DNA from: an uncultured Eubacteriales bacterium
GTDB taxonomy: Bacteria; Bacillota; Clostridia; Oscillospirales; Acutalibacteraceae
Length of the DNA stretch: 12,425 nucleotides
Direction of reading: 5' to 3'
NCBI GenBank assembly: GCA_934702115.1
Contig: CAKUYF010000017.1
Span: 1-12,425, forward strand
Shown here: piece after piece, positions 1 to 6,808 of the stretch
Layout of the letters: the number at the start of each line of letters is the position of its first letter
Position numbering within the stretch: position 1 is the first letter of the stretch
Made by a program: the position numbers and the translations under genes
Notes under the pieces: generated by a model
Told to the model about the DNA's origin: nothing
The model's input: the letters and a program-made list of their open reading frames with translations, nothing else
The model's database searches: none

Positions 1-275
1 GAACAACCCTGAAAAGCATTTTTCCCAATTTCTGTTGCTGCAGGCATATTGGCAGCTGTTAAATTTTTGCAGCCTTTAAATGCATTTTCCTCAATTGTTT
101 TTACGTTATCCATCTCTACAGTTTCTAAGTTTTTAAATTCAATAAATGCTCCTTTAGGAATACTTTTAATATCCTTATTTATAATAACTTTAGTAACCTT
201 TTTCATATTTTTGTCAGGTATAAAATCTTTCTGTTCATTTATAGTTAATTCTTCAGACGTATAGTCACATGGCAT
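1..275 (-). CDS. BspA-like leucine-rich-repeat protein, N-terminal part (runs off the window)
   Basis: This is the first 91 codons of a fourth LRR gene; the reading frame is open to the window edge. The ATG at 275 follows an AGGAGTG ribosome binding site and begins MPCDYTSEELTI. The ATG is three codons upstream of where a shorter reading might begin and matches the RBS spacing of the sister genes. After a ~40-residue cap without a signal peptide, it enters 22-residue repeats of the form V-x-x-I-x-x-x-A-F-x-x-C-x-x-L (SIPKGAF, TIEENAFKGC, EIGKNAFQGC). Cap and first repeats resemble those of the two large downstream paralogues. The repeat family is LRR_5/BspA-type, known mostly from surface or adhesin-like proteins. 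The ligand is unknown and nothing here identifies it. The cellular location is uncertain because no export signal is visible. Confidence 0.85.
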   Translation of the reverse strand, partial: MPCDYTSEELTINEQKDFIPDKNMKKVTKVIINKDIKSIPKGAFIEFKNLETVEMDNVKTIEENAFKGCKNLTAANMPAATEIGKNAFQGC

Positions 276-323
276 TTACACCCACTCCTAAAAATAATTC
301 TTGCATTACATAGAATATAAATT

Positions 324-351
324 ATTATATAACAAAAATAAATGAGATCAA
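324..351 (-). promoter_or_regulatory. Promoter of the window-edge LRR gene
   Basis: On the minus strand TTGATC (346-351) and TATAAT (324-329) are separated by exactly 16 nt. The -10 lies 48 nt before the ATG at 275. The same arrangement recurs ahead of all four LRR genes, which supports a real sigma-70/SigA-type promoter. Confidence 0.75.
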
Positions 352-436
352 CTATTTTAGAAATATTTATTCAAAATAACAATAAGTAATCTTATAAACA
401 TCTCGCCATCTCTGATTTATGGCTTATATTTACATA

Positions 437-461
437 CCAAAAATTCAAAACAATATTTTTG
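437..461 (-). terminator. Candidate weak terminator after the 735-aa LRR gene
   Basis: Read on the minus strand, CAAAA and TTTTG can pair around a 6-nt loop (446-461) and are followed by AATTTTTGG. The stem is short and mostly A-T. The difference from copies 2 and 3 falls inside the loop, which mildly supports a structure. No stronger terminator is visible in the spacer. Confidence 0.3.
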
Positions 462-522
462 CCTCTTGAAAATCTTTCTTATTTATAACCTTATACAATT
501 AACCAAACTCATTTTATTTAAC

Positions 523-2730
523 CTAAGATCCTCTTGCTAGCTTTACTTTCTTGGAATCTTTAAATTCACCTTTAAACATATCAAATATTTTTTTAGACAT
601 TTTTACAGTTGTTAAACTTGTACAGCCTTTAAATGCATGTTTTTCAATGACCATTGCTGCAGGCATATTGGCAATTGTTAAACTTTTGCAGTCAGAAAAT
701 GCATATTCGTTAATTCCGCTTGCTGTAGGAATATCTACAGTTTTTAACTTTTTGCAGCCAGCAAATGCATGTTTTCCAATTCCTGTTGCTGCAGGCATAT
801 TGACAGCTGTTAAACTTGTGCAATCTTCAAATGCATGATCTCCAATTGTTTGTACTAGAGACATATCGGCAGTTGTTAAACTTGTGCAACCAGAAAATGC
901 ATTGTCACCAATTTCTGTTAAATTAGTCATTCTGTCAATTTTTAAACTTGTGCAGCCAGAAAAAGCACACTTTTCAATTGTATCTACCCAATACATATTG
1001 GCAGTTGATAAGCTTGAGCAATCTTTAAATGCATTTATTCCAATTTTTTCTGCTGCAGACATATCGGCAGTTGTTAAACTTGTGCAACCAGAAAATGCAT
1101 TTTCTTCAATTTCTGTTGCTGCAGAGATATTGGCAGTTTCTAAACTTTTGCAGTCTTTAAATGCTTCTCGTTTAATTTTTCGTAAGGCAGACATATTGAC
1201 AGTTGTTAAACTTGTGCAACCAGAAAATGCATCAATTTCAATGTTTTCTACCTTAGGCATATTGGCAGTTGTTAAACTTGTGCAACCAGAAAATGCACCA
1301 CTTCCAATTGTTTGTACTAGAGGCATTTCGGCAGTCGTTAAACTTCCGCAGCCAGAAAATGCATTGTCACCAATTTCTGTTAAATTAGTCATTTTGGCAG
1401 TTGTTAGTTTTATGCAGTCTAGAAATACTTCTTTTCCAATTTTTGTTATTTTAGGCATATCGGTAAATGTTAAACTTTCACAGTCAGAAAATGCATTGTC
1501 ACCAATTTCTGTTAAATTAGTCATTTTGGCAGTTGTCAAACGTCTGCAGCCAGAAAATGCATTGTCACCAATTTCTGTTATACTAGTCATTTTGACAGCT
1601 ATTAAATATTCGCAGTTATAAAATGCTTTCTCTCCAATTTTTGTTACTTTAGACATTGTAACAGTCTTTAAACGCTTGCAGCCTTCAAATGCACTATCTC
1701 CAATTTCTGTTACATCAAGCATCTCTACAGTTTTTAAATTCTTAAATCCCTTAAATGCTCCCGCAGGGAGATGTGTAAACGCCTTCTCTACTGTAATACT
1801 GATAACACTGCTGGCGTATTTTCTTAAATATTCTAAATCCTTTTCATTTTTTATAGTATTCATGCCCTCAGATGACGCATCATCAATTTGAGCACTTTGC
1901 TCTTGTACCATCGGACAGTCTTTAAACGCTGTATTTCTGTACTCTTCAAGCGTTCTCGGAAGTATACCCAATTCTTGTAAATTTGTGCAGCCAGCAAATG
2001 CATTGCCACCAATTTTTGTTACACCAGGTATTTCTACAAGTTTTAAATTGCTACATTCCCTAAATGTTCCTTTTCCAATTTGGACTAATCTATCAGACAT
2101 CACTACCTCTTCTAAACTTGTGCAACTTTCAAACGCCTGTTTGTCAATTCTTGCCACTCCAGAGAGGTTCATACTTTTCAAACTGTTGCAATTCGCAAAT
2201 GCACTCTTTCCGATTCTTACTACTCTACTCATATGAATATTTTGTAAACTTGAACAAAGCCTAAATGCCATATTTCCAATTTCTTTTACTTTATCCATAT
2301 CGGCAGTTGTTAACTTTCTGCAGCTATTAAATGCACTTATTCCAATTTTTATTACTTTAGGCATAGTGGTAGTTGTTAAATTGATACATGAATTAAACGC
2401 GTTATTTCCAATCTCTTTTACCTCAGGCATATTTAAAGTTTTTAACTTTGTGCAGTAAGCAAATGCATTTTCTTCAATTTTTATTACTTTAGGCATATTT
2501 ACAGTTTCTAAACTTCCGCAGGCAGCAAATGCAGAGTCCTCAATTGTTTTTACTCCAGGCATATTTACAGTTTTTAATTTCTTAAATTCCTTAAATGCGT
2601 CTGCAGGAATACTTTCAACACTATCATCTATAGAAACTTTAGTAATCTTACTTCTCATTTTTTGGTCATCTTTCACTCTATCAAAATCATCTGGTTTCTC
2701 TATAGTTAAAATTCCAAACGTATTTCTCAT
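523..2730 (-). CDS. Large two-domain BspA-like leucine-rich-repeat protein (735 aa), no signal peptide
   Basis: I count 28 repeats of 22 residues with consensus V-x-x-I-G-x-x-A-F-x-x-C-x-x-L-x-x-x-x-M-P-x (LRR_5/BspA family). There are two solenoids. Residues ~1-290 hold a cap and 10 repeats, ending in a LEEYRNTAFKDC-type C-cap. Residues ~295-735 start again with a cap-like stretch (ISITVEKAFTHLPAGAF) and 18 repeats, ending in a related C-cap (IFDMFKGEFKDSKK). The Cys at repeat position 12 forms a regular ladder. The start at 2730 has AGGAGTG about 8 nt upstream; the stop is TAG. There is no hydrophobic leader, transmembrane segment, LPxTG motif or charged tail, so it is either cytoplasmic or exported by an unrecognised route. 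BspA relatives bind host proteins or partner cells, but the ligand of this one cannot be inferred. It carries its own promoter and is likely monocistronic. Confidence 0.93.
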   Translation of the reverse strand: MRNTFGILTIEKPDDFDRVKDDQKMRSKITKVSIDDSVESIPADAFKEFKKLKTVNMPGVKTIEDSAFAACGSLETVNMPKVIKIEENAFAYCTKLKTLNMPEVKEIGNNAFNSCINLTTTTMPKVIKIGISAFNSCRKLTTADMDKVKEIGNMAFRLCSSLQNIHMSRVVRIGKSAFANCNSLKSMNLSGVARIDKQAFESCTSLEEVVMSDRLVQIGKGTFRECSNLKLVEIPGVTKIGGNAFAGCTNLQELGILPRTLEEYRNTAFKDCPMVQEQSAQIDDASSEGMNTIKNEKDLEYLRKYASSVISITVEKAFTHLPAGAFKGFKNLKTVEMLDVTEIGDSAFEGCKRLKTVTMSKVTKIGEKAFYNCEYLIAVKMTSITEIGDNAFSGCRRLTTAKMTNLTEIGDNAFSDCESLTFTDMPKITKIGKEVFLDCIKLTTAKMTNLTEIGDNAFSGCGSLTTAEMPLVQTIGSGAFSGCTSLTTANMPKVENIEIDAFSGCTSLTTVNMSALRKIKREAFKDCKSLETANISAATEIEENAFSGCTSLTTADMSAAEKIGINAFKDCSSLSTANMYWVDTIEKCAFSGCTSLKIDRMTNLTEIGDNAFSGCTSLTTADMSLVQTIGDHAFEDCTSLTAVNMPAATGIGKHAFAGCKKLKTVDIPTASGINEYAFSDCKSLTIANMPAAMVIEKHAFKGCTSLTTVKMSKKIFDMFKGEFKDSKKVKLARGS
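1353..1536 (-). repeat. Long identical repeats inside the LRR coding sequence
   Basis: A 52-nt stretch is identical at 1353-1404 and 1485-1536, 132 bp (two LRR units) apart. Its first 40 nt also occur at 891-930, a further 462 bp (seven LRR units) away. All encode the D-N-A-F-S region of the repeat with LTEIG. The spacings are exact multiples of 66 bp, so recombination between them would delete or add whole repeats in frame. Confidence 0.85.
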
Positions 2731-2778
2731 ATATATTCACTCCTAAAAATAATTCTTGCATTACATAGAATATAAATT

Positions 2779-2806
2779 ATTATATAACAAAAATAAATAA
2801 AATCAA
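2779..2806 (-). promoter_or_regulatory. Promoter of the 735-aa LRR gene
   Basis: On the minus strand TTGATT (2801-2806), 16 nt, then TATAAT (2779-2784). The -10 is 48 nt from the ATG at 2730, the same geometry as the other LRR genes. AGGAGTG precedes the start. Confidence 0.75.
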
Positions 2807-2891
2807 CTATTTTAGAAATATTTGTTTAAAATAACAATAAATGATCTTATAAACATTTCGCCATCTCTGCTTTATAGGTTATATTTACATA

Positions 2892-2916
2892 CCAAAAATT
2901 CAAAACAGTATTTTTG
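2892..2916 (-). terminator. Candidate weak terminator after the 667-aa LRR gene
   Basis: Same CAAAA / 6-nt loop / TTTTG hairpin (2901-2916, minus strand) followed by AATTTTTGG as in copy 1. The loop differs by one base. The hairpin is weak and supported mainly by conservation. Confidence 0.3.
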
Positions 2917-2977
2917 CCTCTTGAAAATCTTTCTTATTTATAACCTTATACAATTAACCAAACCCATTTTATTTAAC

Positions 2978-4981
2978 CTAAGATCCTTTTGCTAGCTCTA
3001 CTTTCTTGGAATCTCTAAATTTATCTTTAAACTTCTTAAATATTTCTTTAGGCATTCTTACAATTTTTAAACCGGTACAGCCAGCAAATGCATCTTTTTC
3101 AATTTTTGTTACCTTAGACATTTTGGCAACTATTAAACTTTTGCAGTCTTTAAATGCACTTTCTCCAATTTCTGTTACCTCAGGCATTTTGGCAGTTGTT
3201 AATTTTTTGCAGCCAGCAAACGCCTCTTTTTCAATTTTTGTTACCTTAGGCATTTTGGCAACTGTTAAACTTTTGCAGTCTTTAAATGCACTTTCTCCAA
3301 TTATTTGTACTTCCTCCATATTTACATTTGTTAACATTTGGCGACCCCTAAAGGTATTAGGTTCAATCTTTTTTAATGCACATATATTGACAGTTTCCAA
3401 ATTACAACAATTTAAAAATACTTCTCCAATTTTTTCTACCTGAGGCATCTCCACAGTTTTTAAACCTGTACAGTCAAAAAATGCATGATATCCAATTTCT
3501 GTTACACTAGTCATTTTGGCTTCTGTTAAACCTGAGCAGACTGCAAATGCTTTCTCTCCAATTTTTGTTACCTTAGGAATATTAGCAGTTGTTAAACTTG
3601 TGCACAGACTAAATGCACTATTTCCAATTGTTTGTACTAGAGGCATCTCCACAGTTTTTAAACCTGTACAGTGAGAAAATGCACTACCTCCGATTATTTC
3701 TACCTTAGGAATTTTGGCAACTGTTAAAACTGAGCAGCAATAAAATGCACTACCTCCAATTGTTTGTACTAGAGGCATTTCGGCAGTTGTTAAACTTTCG
3801 CAGCAATAAAATGCACCATCTCCAATTTCTGTTACCTTAGGAATATTAGCAGTTGTTAAACTTGTGCAGTTATAAAATGTACTCTTTCCAATTTTTTCTA
3901 CATTAGGAATATTAGCAGCTGTTAAACTTGTGCAGTCTTGAAATGCATTTATTCCAATTTCTGTTACATTATCCATTTTGGCAACTGTTAAACTTTTGCA
4001 GCCAGAAAATGCTTCTTTTCCAATTTCTTTTACATTAGGCATTTTGGCAACTGTTAAACTTGTGCAGTCTTGAAATGCACTTTCTCCAATTTTTTCTACA
4101 CTAAGCATTTTTACAGTTTTTAATTTTTTAAACCCCTTAAATGCTTCCGCAGGGAGATGTGTAATATCTTTACCTAATGTAATACTGGTAACACTGTTTG
4201 ATATTCCTTTTAAACCTTGTTCACTATTTATAGTCACATCCTTTTTAGATATCGGATGTGACACAGCATCACCTTGAGTGCTTTGCTTTTTTGCCACTAG
4301 ACATTTTTCAAACGCTACATCTTTGTACTCTTCAAACACTTCCTTACTTATATCAATTTTTTTTAAATTTTTGCAACCTTGAAAGCTGTTACTTCCAATT
4401 TGTTCTAATTTAGGCATAGTAACAGCTTCTAAACTGTCACATCCCATAAACGCGCGCTTTCCAATTCTGACTAATTTAAGCATATCTACAGCTTTTAAAT
4501 TTTCGCAGTTAGCAAATGCTTCATTTCCAATTCTCACCACGCTAGAGAATCCCGGAGTTTTCAAACTTTCACATCTAGCAAATGCTTCTTTTCCAATTCT
4601 TACTGCTTTATTTATCCAAGCTCTTTGTAAACTTGAGCAGGACTCGAATGTCTTACAAAAAATCTCCGTTACTTTGGGCATATAGACCTCTGTTAAACTT
4701 TTGCAGCCATAAAATGCCTCTTTTCCAATTTTTGTTATCTTAGATAACTCGACAGATTTTAAACTTTCACAGTTATAAAATGCACTATTTCCAATCTCTG
4801 TTACACTAGGCATCTCTACAATTTTTAATTTCTCAAATTCCTTAAATGCTTCATCAGGAATACTTTTAACACCCTTATTTATAATAACTTTAGTAGCCTT
4901 ATTTTTAATTTTTGTTTTTCTTTTCATTTTATTAAAATCTTCTTGTCTATCTATAGTTAAAACTCCAAGTATACATTTCAT
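2978..4981 (-). CDS. Two-domain BspA-like leucine-rich-repeat protein (667 aa), no signal peptide
   Basis: This is a paralogue of the 735-residue protein with the same plan. Residues ~1-240 are a cap (LGVLTIDRQEDF) plus 8 LRRs and a C-cap (VFEEYKDVAFEKC). After a hydrophilic linker rich in K, Q and S, a second cap-like stretch (SVTSITLGKDITHLPAEAF) leads into 17 LRRs and a C-cap (IFKKFKDKFRDSKK). I count about 25 repeats of 22 residues. Two neighbouring units are irregular: one is a residue short (IGEVFLNCC), and the next lacks the ladder Cys (FRGRQM). The ATG at 4981 follows AGGAGTG; the stop is TAG. No signal peptide, membrane segment or sorting motif is visible. The last four repeats come from a recent 132-bp tandem duplication. 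Assignment to the LRR_5/BspA family is secure; function and location are not. Confidence 0.93.
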   Translation of the reverse strand: MKCILGVLTIDRQEDFNKMKRKTKIKNKATKVIINKGVKSIPDEAFKEFEKLKIVEMPSVTEIGNSAFYNCESLKSVELSKITKIGKEAFYGCKSLTEVYMPKVTEIFCKTFESCSSLQRAWINKAVRIGKEAFARCESLKTPGFSSVVRIGNEAFANCENLKAVDMLKLVRIGKRAFMGCDSLEAVTMPKLEQIGSNSFQGCKNLKKIDISKEVFEEYKDVAFEKCLVAKKQSTQGDAVSHPISKKDVTINSEQGLKGISNSVTSITLGKDITHLPAEAFKGFKKLKTVKMLSVEKIGESAFQDCTSLTVAKMPNVKEIGKEAFSGCKSLTVAKMDNVTEIGINAFQDCTSLTAANIPNVEKIGKSTFYNCTSLTTANIPKVTEIGDGAFYCCESLTTAEMPLVQTIGGSAFYCCSVLTVAKIPKVEIIGGSAFSHCTGLKTVEMPLVQTIGNSAFSLCTSLTTANIPKVTKIGEKAFAVCSGLTEAKMTSVTEIGYHAFFDCTGLKTVEMPQVEKIGEVFLNCCNLETVNICALKKIEPNTFRGRQMLTNVNMEEVQIIGESAFKDCKSLTVAKMPKVTKIEKEAFAGCKKLTTAKMPEVTEIGESAFKDCKSLIVAKMSKVTKIEKDAFAGCTGLKIVRMPKEIFKKFKDKFRDSKKVELAKGS
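3078..3302 (-). repeat. Recent 132-bp tandem duplication (two LRR units)
   Basis: Positions 3078-3170 and 3210-3302 match at 89 of 93 bases and are offset by exactly 132 bp, two 66-bp LRR codon blocks. They encode the KDCKSL...KVTKIEK...AFAGC segment twice in the last repeats of the 667-residue protein. This shows that the arrays grow by in-frame slippage or recombination. Confidence 0.85.
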
Positions 4982-5030
4982 ATATTTTCACTCCTAAAAA
5001 TAATTTTTGCATCACCCATAATACAATATT

Positions 5031-5058
5031 ATTATATAATAAAGATAAATACATTCAA
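5031..5058 (-). promoter_or_regulatory. Promoter of the 667-aa LRR gene
   Basis: On the minus strand TTGAAT (5053-5058), 16 nt, then TATAAT (5031-5036), ending 49 nt before the ATG at 4981. The boxes and spacing persist although the sequence around them has drifted from copies 1 and 2. Confidence 0.75.
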
Positions 5059-5141
5059 TTATTTTTAATGCATTTGTTTAAAATAAATACATAATTTTGT
5101 AACCATTTCGAGAGTTTCATTTTATGGCTTATATTTATATA

Positions 5142-5166
5142 CCAAAAATTCAAAACAGTATTTTTG
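5142..5166 (-). terminator. Candidate weak terminator after the 369-aa LRR gene
   Basis: CAAAA / loop / TTTTG (5151-5166, minus strand) followed by AATTTTTGG, as in the other two cassettes. The stem is short and A-T rich, so this may be only part of a conserved 3' element. Confidence 0.3.
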
Positions 5167-5228
5167 CCTCTTGAAAATCTTTCTTATTTATAACCTTATA
5201 CAATTAACCAAACTCATTTTATTTAAGC

Positions 5229-6338
5229 TTATTTTTTCTTTACCACATTCACATCCTTGGAATCTTTAAATAAAGAATCCTTATCTTTAATAATACGATC
5301 GGAATTCCCATCTACATATACAGTTTTTAAATTTTGGCAATTTTCAAAAGCACCGTCACAAACTTTTGCATCCCCGGACATATTGACCTGTTTTAAATTG
5401 TGGCAATAACGAAACGCATTTTCTCCAATTTCTTGTACTTTATCCATTTTGGCAGTTGTTAAACTTGAGCATTTAAAAAATGCTTTTTCTCCAATGGTTG
5501 CTACCTTAGGCATATTTGCTGTTTTTAAACTTGTGCATTCACAAAATGCTTGTCCTCCAATTTTTTGTACGTTATCCATTTTGGCAGTTGTTAAACTTGA
5601 GCAGCCAAAAAATGCACTATTTCCAATTGTTTCTACTTCATTCATTTTGGCAGTTTTTAACTTTGTGCAGCGAGAAAATGCACCTATTCCAATTGTTTCT
5701 ACTCCATCCATTTTGGCAGTTGTTAAACTTAAACTACTTTCGTTGAAACCAGAAAATGCACCAGTTTCAATTGTTTTTACCTTAGGCATATTTGCAGTTT
5801 TTAAACTTGTGCATTCAAAAAATGCTTGTTTCCCAATGGTTGTTACACTAGGCATATTTGCAGTTTTTAAACTTCTGCAGGCAGCAAATGCTAGTTCGTT
5901 AATTGTTTCTACCTTATCCGCATCTACAGTTTTTAAACTTGTGCAGTTATCAAATGCTTGTTTTCCAATGGTTTTTACCTTAGGCATATTTACAGTTTTT
6001 AAACTTTTGCAGTCACAAAATGCTTGTTCCCCAATGGTTGTTACCTTAGGCATACTGACTACTTGTAAGGAGGCGATGCCAAAAAGCATCCTATATGGAA
6101 TACTTTCACTATTTGAAATATAAACTTTTTTTAAATTTTTAAAATCTTTAAAAAAATCATTTCCGTAACCGTCTAAGTTGTTATCCTTTATTTCAATTTT
6201 TACAATTAACTCAGCATTAACGCCAGTGTCTTCATCACCATAGAAAATAACTCCTCCACTGGCTACTGTAACATTATTATCATCCCCATTCTCTAAAGTT
6301 AAACTATACTTACCTGTAAGTTTTTTATTTAATTTCAT
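5229..6338 (-). CDS. Single-domain BspA-like leucine-rich-repeat protein (369 aa), no signal peptide
   Basis: This is the first and most divergent gene of the LRR array. Residues 1-~80 form an N-terminal region unlike the paralogues (KYSLTLENGDDNNVTV, then VIFYGDED), probably beta-rich. About 12 LRRs of 22 residues follow (~80-335), e.g. VTTIGEQAFCDCKSLKTV, then a lysine- and aspartate-rich C-cap (SLFKDSKDVNVVKKK). It has one solenoid, not the two of the downstream genes. One repeat carries a four-residue insertion replacing the ladder Cys region (SGFNESSLSL). The ATG at 6338 is preceded by AAGGAGTG; the stop is TAA. There is no signal peptide or wall anchor. It lies about 470 nt beyond the sortase gene, which ends in a terminator, and has its own promoter, so it is not part of the sortase operon. 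The family call is firm; the function is unknown. Confidence 0.92.
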   Translation of the reverse strand: MKLNKKLTGKYSLTLENGDDNNVTVASGGVIFYGDEDTGVNAELIVKIEIKDNNLDGYGNDFFKDFKNLKKVYISNSESIPYRMLFGIASLQVVSMPKVTTIGEQAFCDCKSLKTVNMPKVKTIGKQAFDNCTSLKTVDADKVETINELAFAACRSLKTANMPSVTTIGKQAFFECTSLKTANMPKVKTIETGAFSGFNESSLSLTTAKMDGVETIGIGAFSRCTKLKTAKMNEVETIGNSAFFGCSSLTTAKMDNVQKIGGQAFCECTSLKTANMPKVATIGEKAFFKCSSLTTAKMDKVQEIGENAFRYCHNLKQVNMSGDAKVCDGAFENCQNLKTVYVDGNSDRIIKDKDSLFKDSKDVNVVKKK

Positions 6339-6372
6339 TAAAAATCACTCCTTATTATTTTTATTATTAATT

Positions 6373-6400
6373 ATTATATAGTAATTTTGTGCTTGATCAA
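6373..6400 (-). promoter_or_regulatory. Promoter of the 369-aa LRR gene
   Basis: On the minus strand TTGATC (6395-6400), 16 nt, then TATAAT (6373-6378), ending 34 nt before the ATG at 6338. The -35 lies in the palindrome TTGATCAA. Apart from boxes, spacing and the GGAGTG RBS, this upstream region is unrelated to the three cassettes. Confidence 0.75.
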
Positions 6401-6749
6401 GTGTTTTTATTATTTTTATATAAAAATACGAAAATAAAATTTTTATTGCAATCTCAAAAACTTTATTAATTCATTTTTTAGAAAAATTATTTAATTTAAA
6501 ATTGAAATTTTTTATTTCACTATGGTTCTTGAGATTAAGCCCACAAATTTATAGATTATCTCACAATTCCAAATAAATCTTTTTTCCAGAAAATTAAATT
6601 AAAAATATCCACTATTTATCCCGAAAGTTACACAAGCACTTCCAAATAATAACTAACAACTTGCTACACCTCGATATCTATCTGATTTAAAATAAAATCC
6701 ACAATGTAAATTCTAAAAATATTAATTAGTATTTTTGATTAATTAATTT
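6401..6749. other. AT-rich intergenic spacer without a recognisable gene
   Basis: This stretch lies between the sortase operon terminator and the promoter of the LRR array. It is very A+T rich, with stop codons in all frames and no ORF with coding character. I see no RNA gene, further repeat cassette or convincing promoter in it. Confidence 0.5.
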
Positions 6750-6787
6750 AAATAAAAAGAGTAGACGAAGTAATTAGCTTTGTCTAC
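6750..6787 (-). terminator. Intrinsic terminator of the sortase operon
   Basis: Read on the minus strand, GTAGACAAAG pairs with CTTCGTCTAC (6761-6787; 6 bp, one mismatch, 3 bp) around a 7-nt loop. It is followed by TCTTTTTATTT. It starts about 20 nt after the sortase stop codon, where a rho-independent terminator should be. Confidence 0.85.
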
Positions 6788-6808
6788 CTGTTAACATCGG
6801 CGAGAATA

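Larger units (their letters stand above)
276..522 (-). repeat. LRR intergenic cassette, copy 1
   Basis: This 247-bp spacer between two LRR genes holds the promoter and ribosome binding site of the downstream gene. Its upstream part (421-520) is a 100-bp block lying directly after the stop codon of the 735-residue LRR gene. By eye the block differs from copy 2 (2876-2975) at four positions and from copy 3 (5126-5225) at two. The promoter half (roughly 280-420) is about 94% identical to copy 2 and much less like copy 3. No ORF of useful size fits in the block. Confidence 0.85.
2731..2977 (-). repeat. LRR intergenic cassette, copy 2
   Basis: This spacer between the 667- and 735-residue LRR genes is collinear with copy 1 along its whole length, about 95% identical by eye. 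The identity continues past the TAG stop into the last codons of the upstream gene (C-terminus L-A-[RK]-G-S in both genes). It holds the promoter and RBS for the 735-residue gene and the conserved 100-bp block (2876-2975). Confidence 0.85.
4982..5228 (-). repeat. LRR intergenic cassette, copy 3
   Basis: This spacer has the same length and order of elements as copies 1 and 2, but its promoter-proximal part (about 5010-5125) has diverged substantially outside the -35, -10 and RBS. The 100-bp block next to the upstream stop codon (5126-5225) differs from copy 1 at only two positions. The adjoining gene end is much less similar to its paralogues: ...NVVKKK with a TAA stop, against ...LA[RK]GS with TAG. 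Confidence 0.85.

Noticed and set aside
421..520. Conserved 100-bp block as a small protein gene
   Set aside because: The longest sensible minus-strand frame is about 8 codons (ATGAGTTTGG...TAA) and has no RBS.
551..2264. Long plus-strand ORFs opposite the LRR genes (also at 3006-3443 and 5449-6123)
   Set aside because: They are antisense shadows of the 66-bp LRR repeats. The translations are monotonous copies of a V-K-L-x-Q-P-x-N-A pattern, without RBS or independent coding signal.
523..6338. Regularly spaced repeats that might suggest a CRISPR array
   Set aside because: The period is 66 bp with no unique spacers between constant repeats, and it is fully explained by 22-codon LRR units in one open frame.
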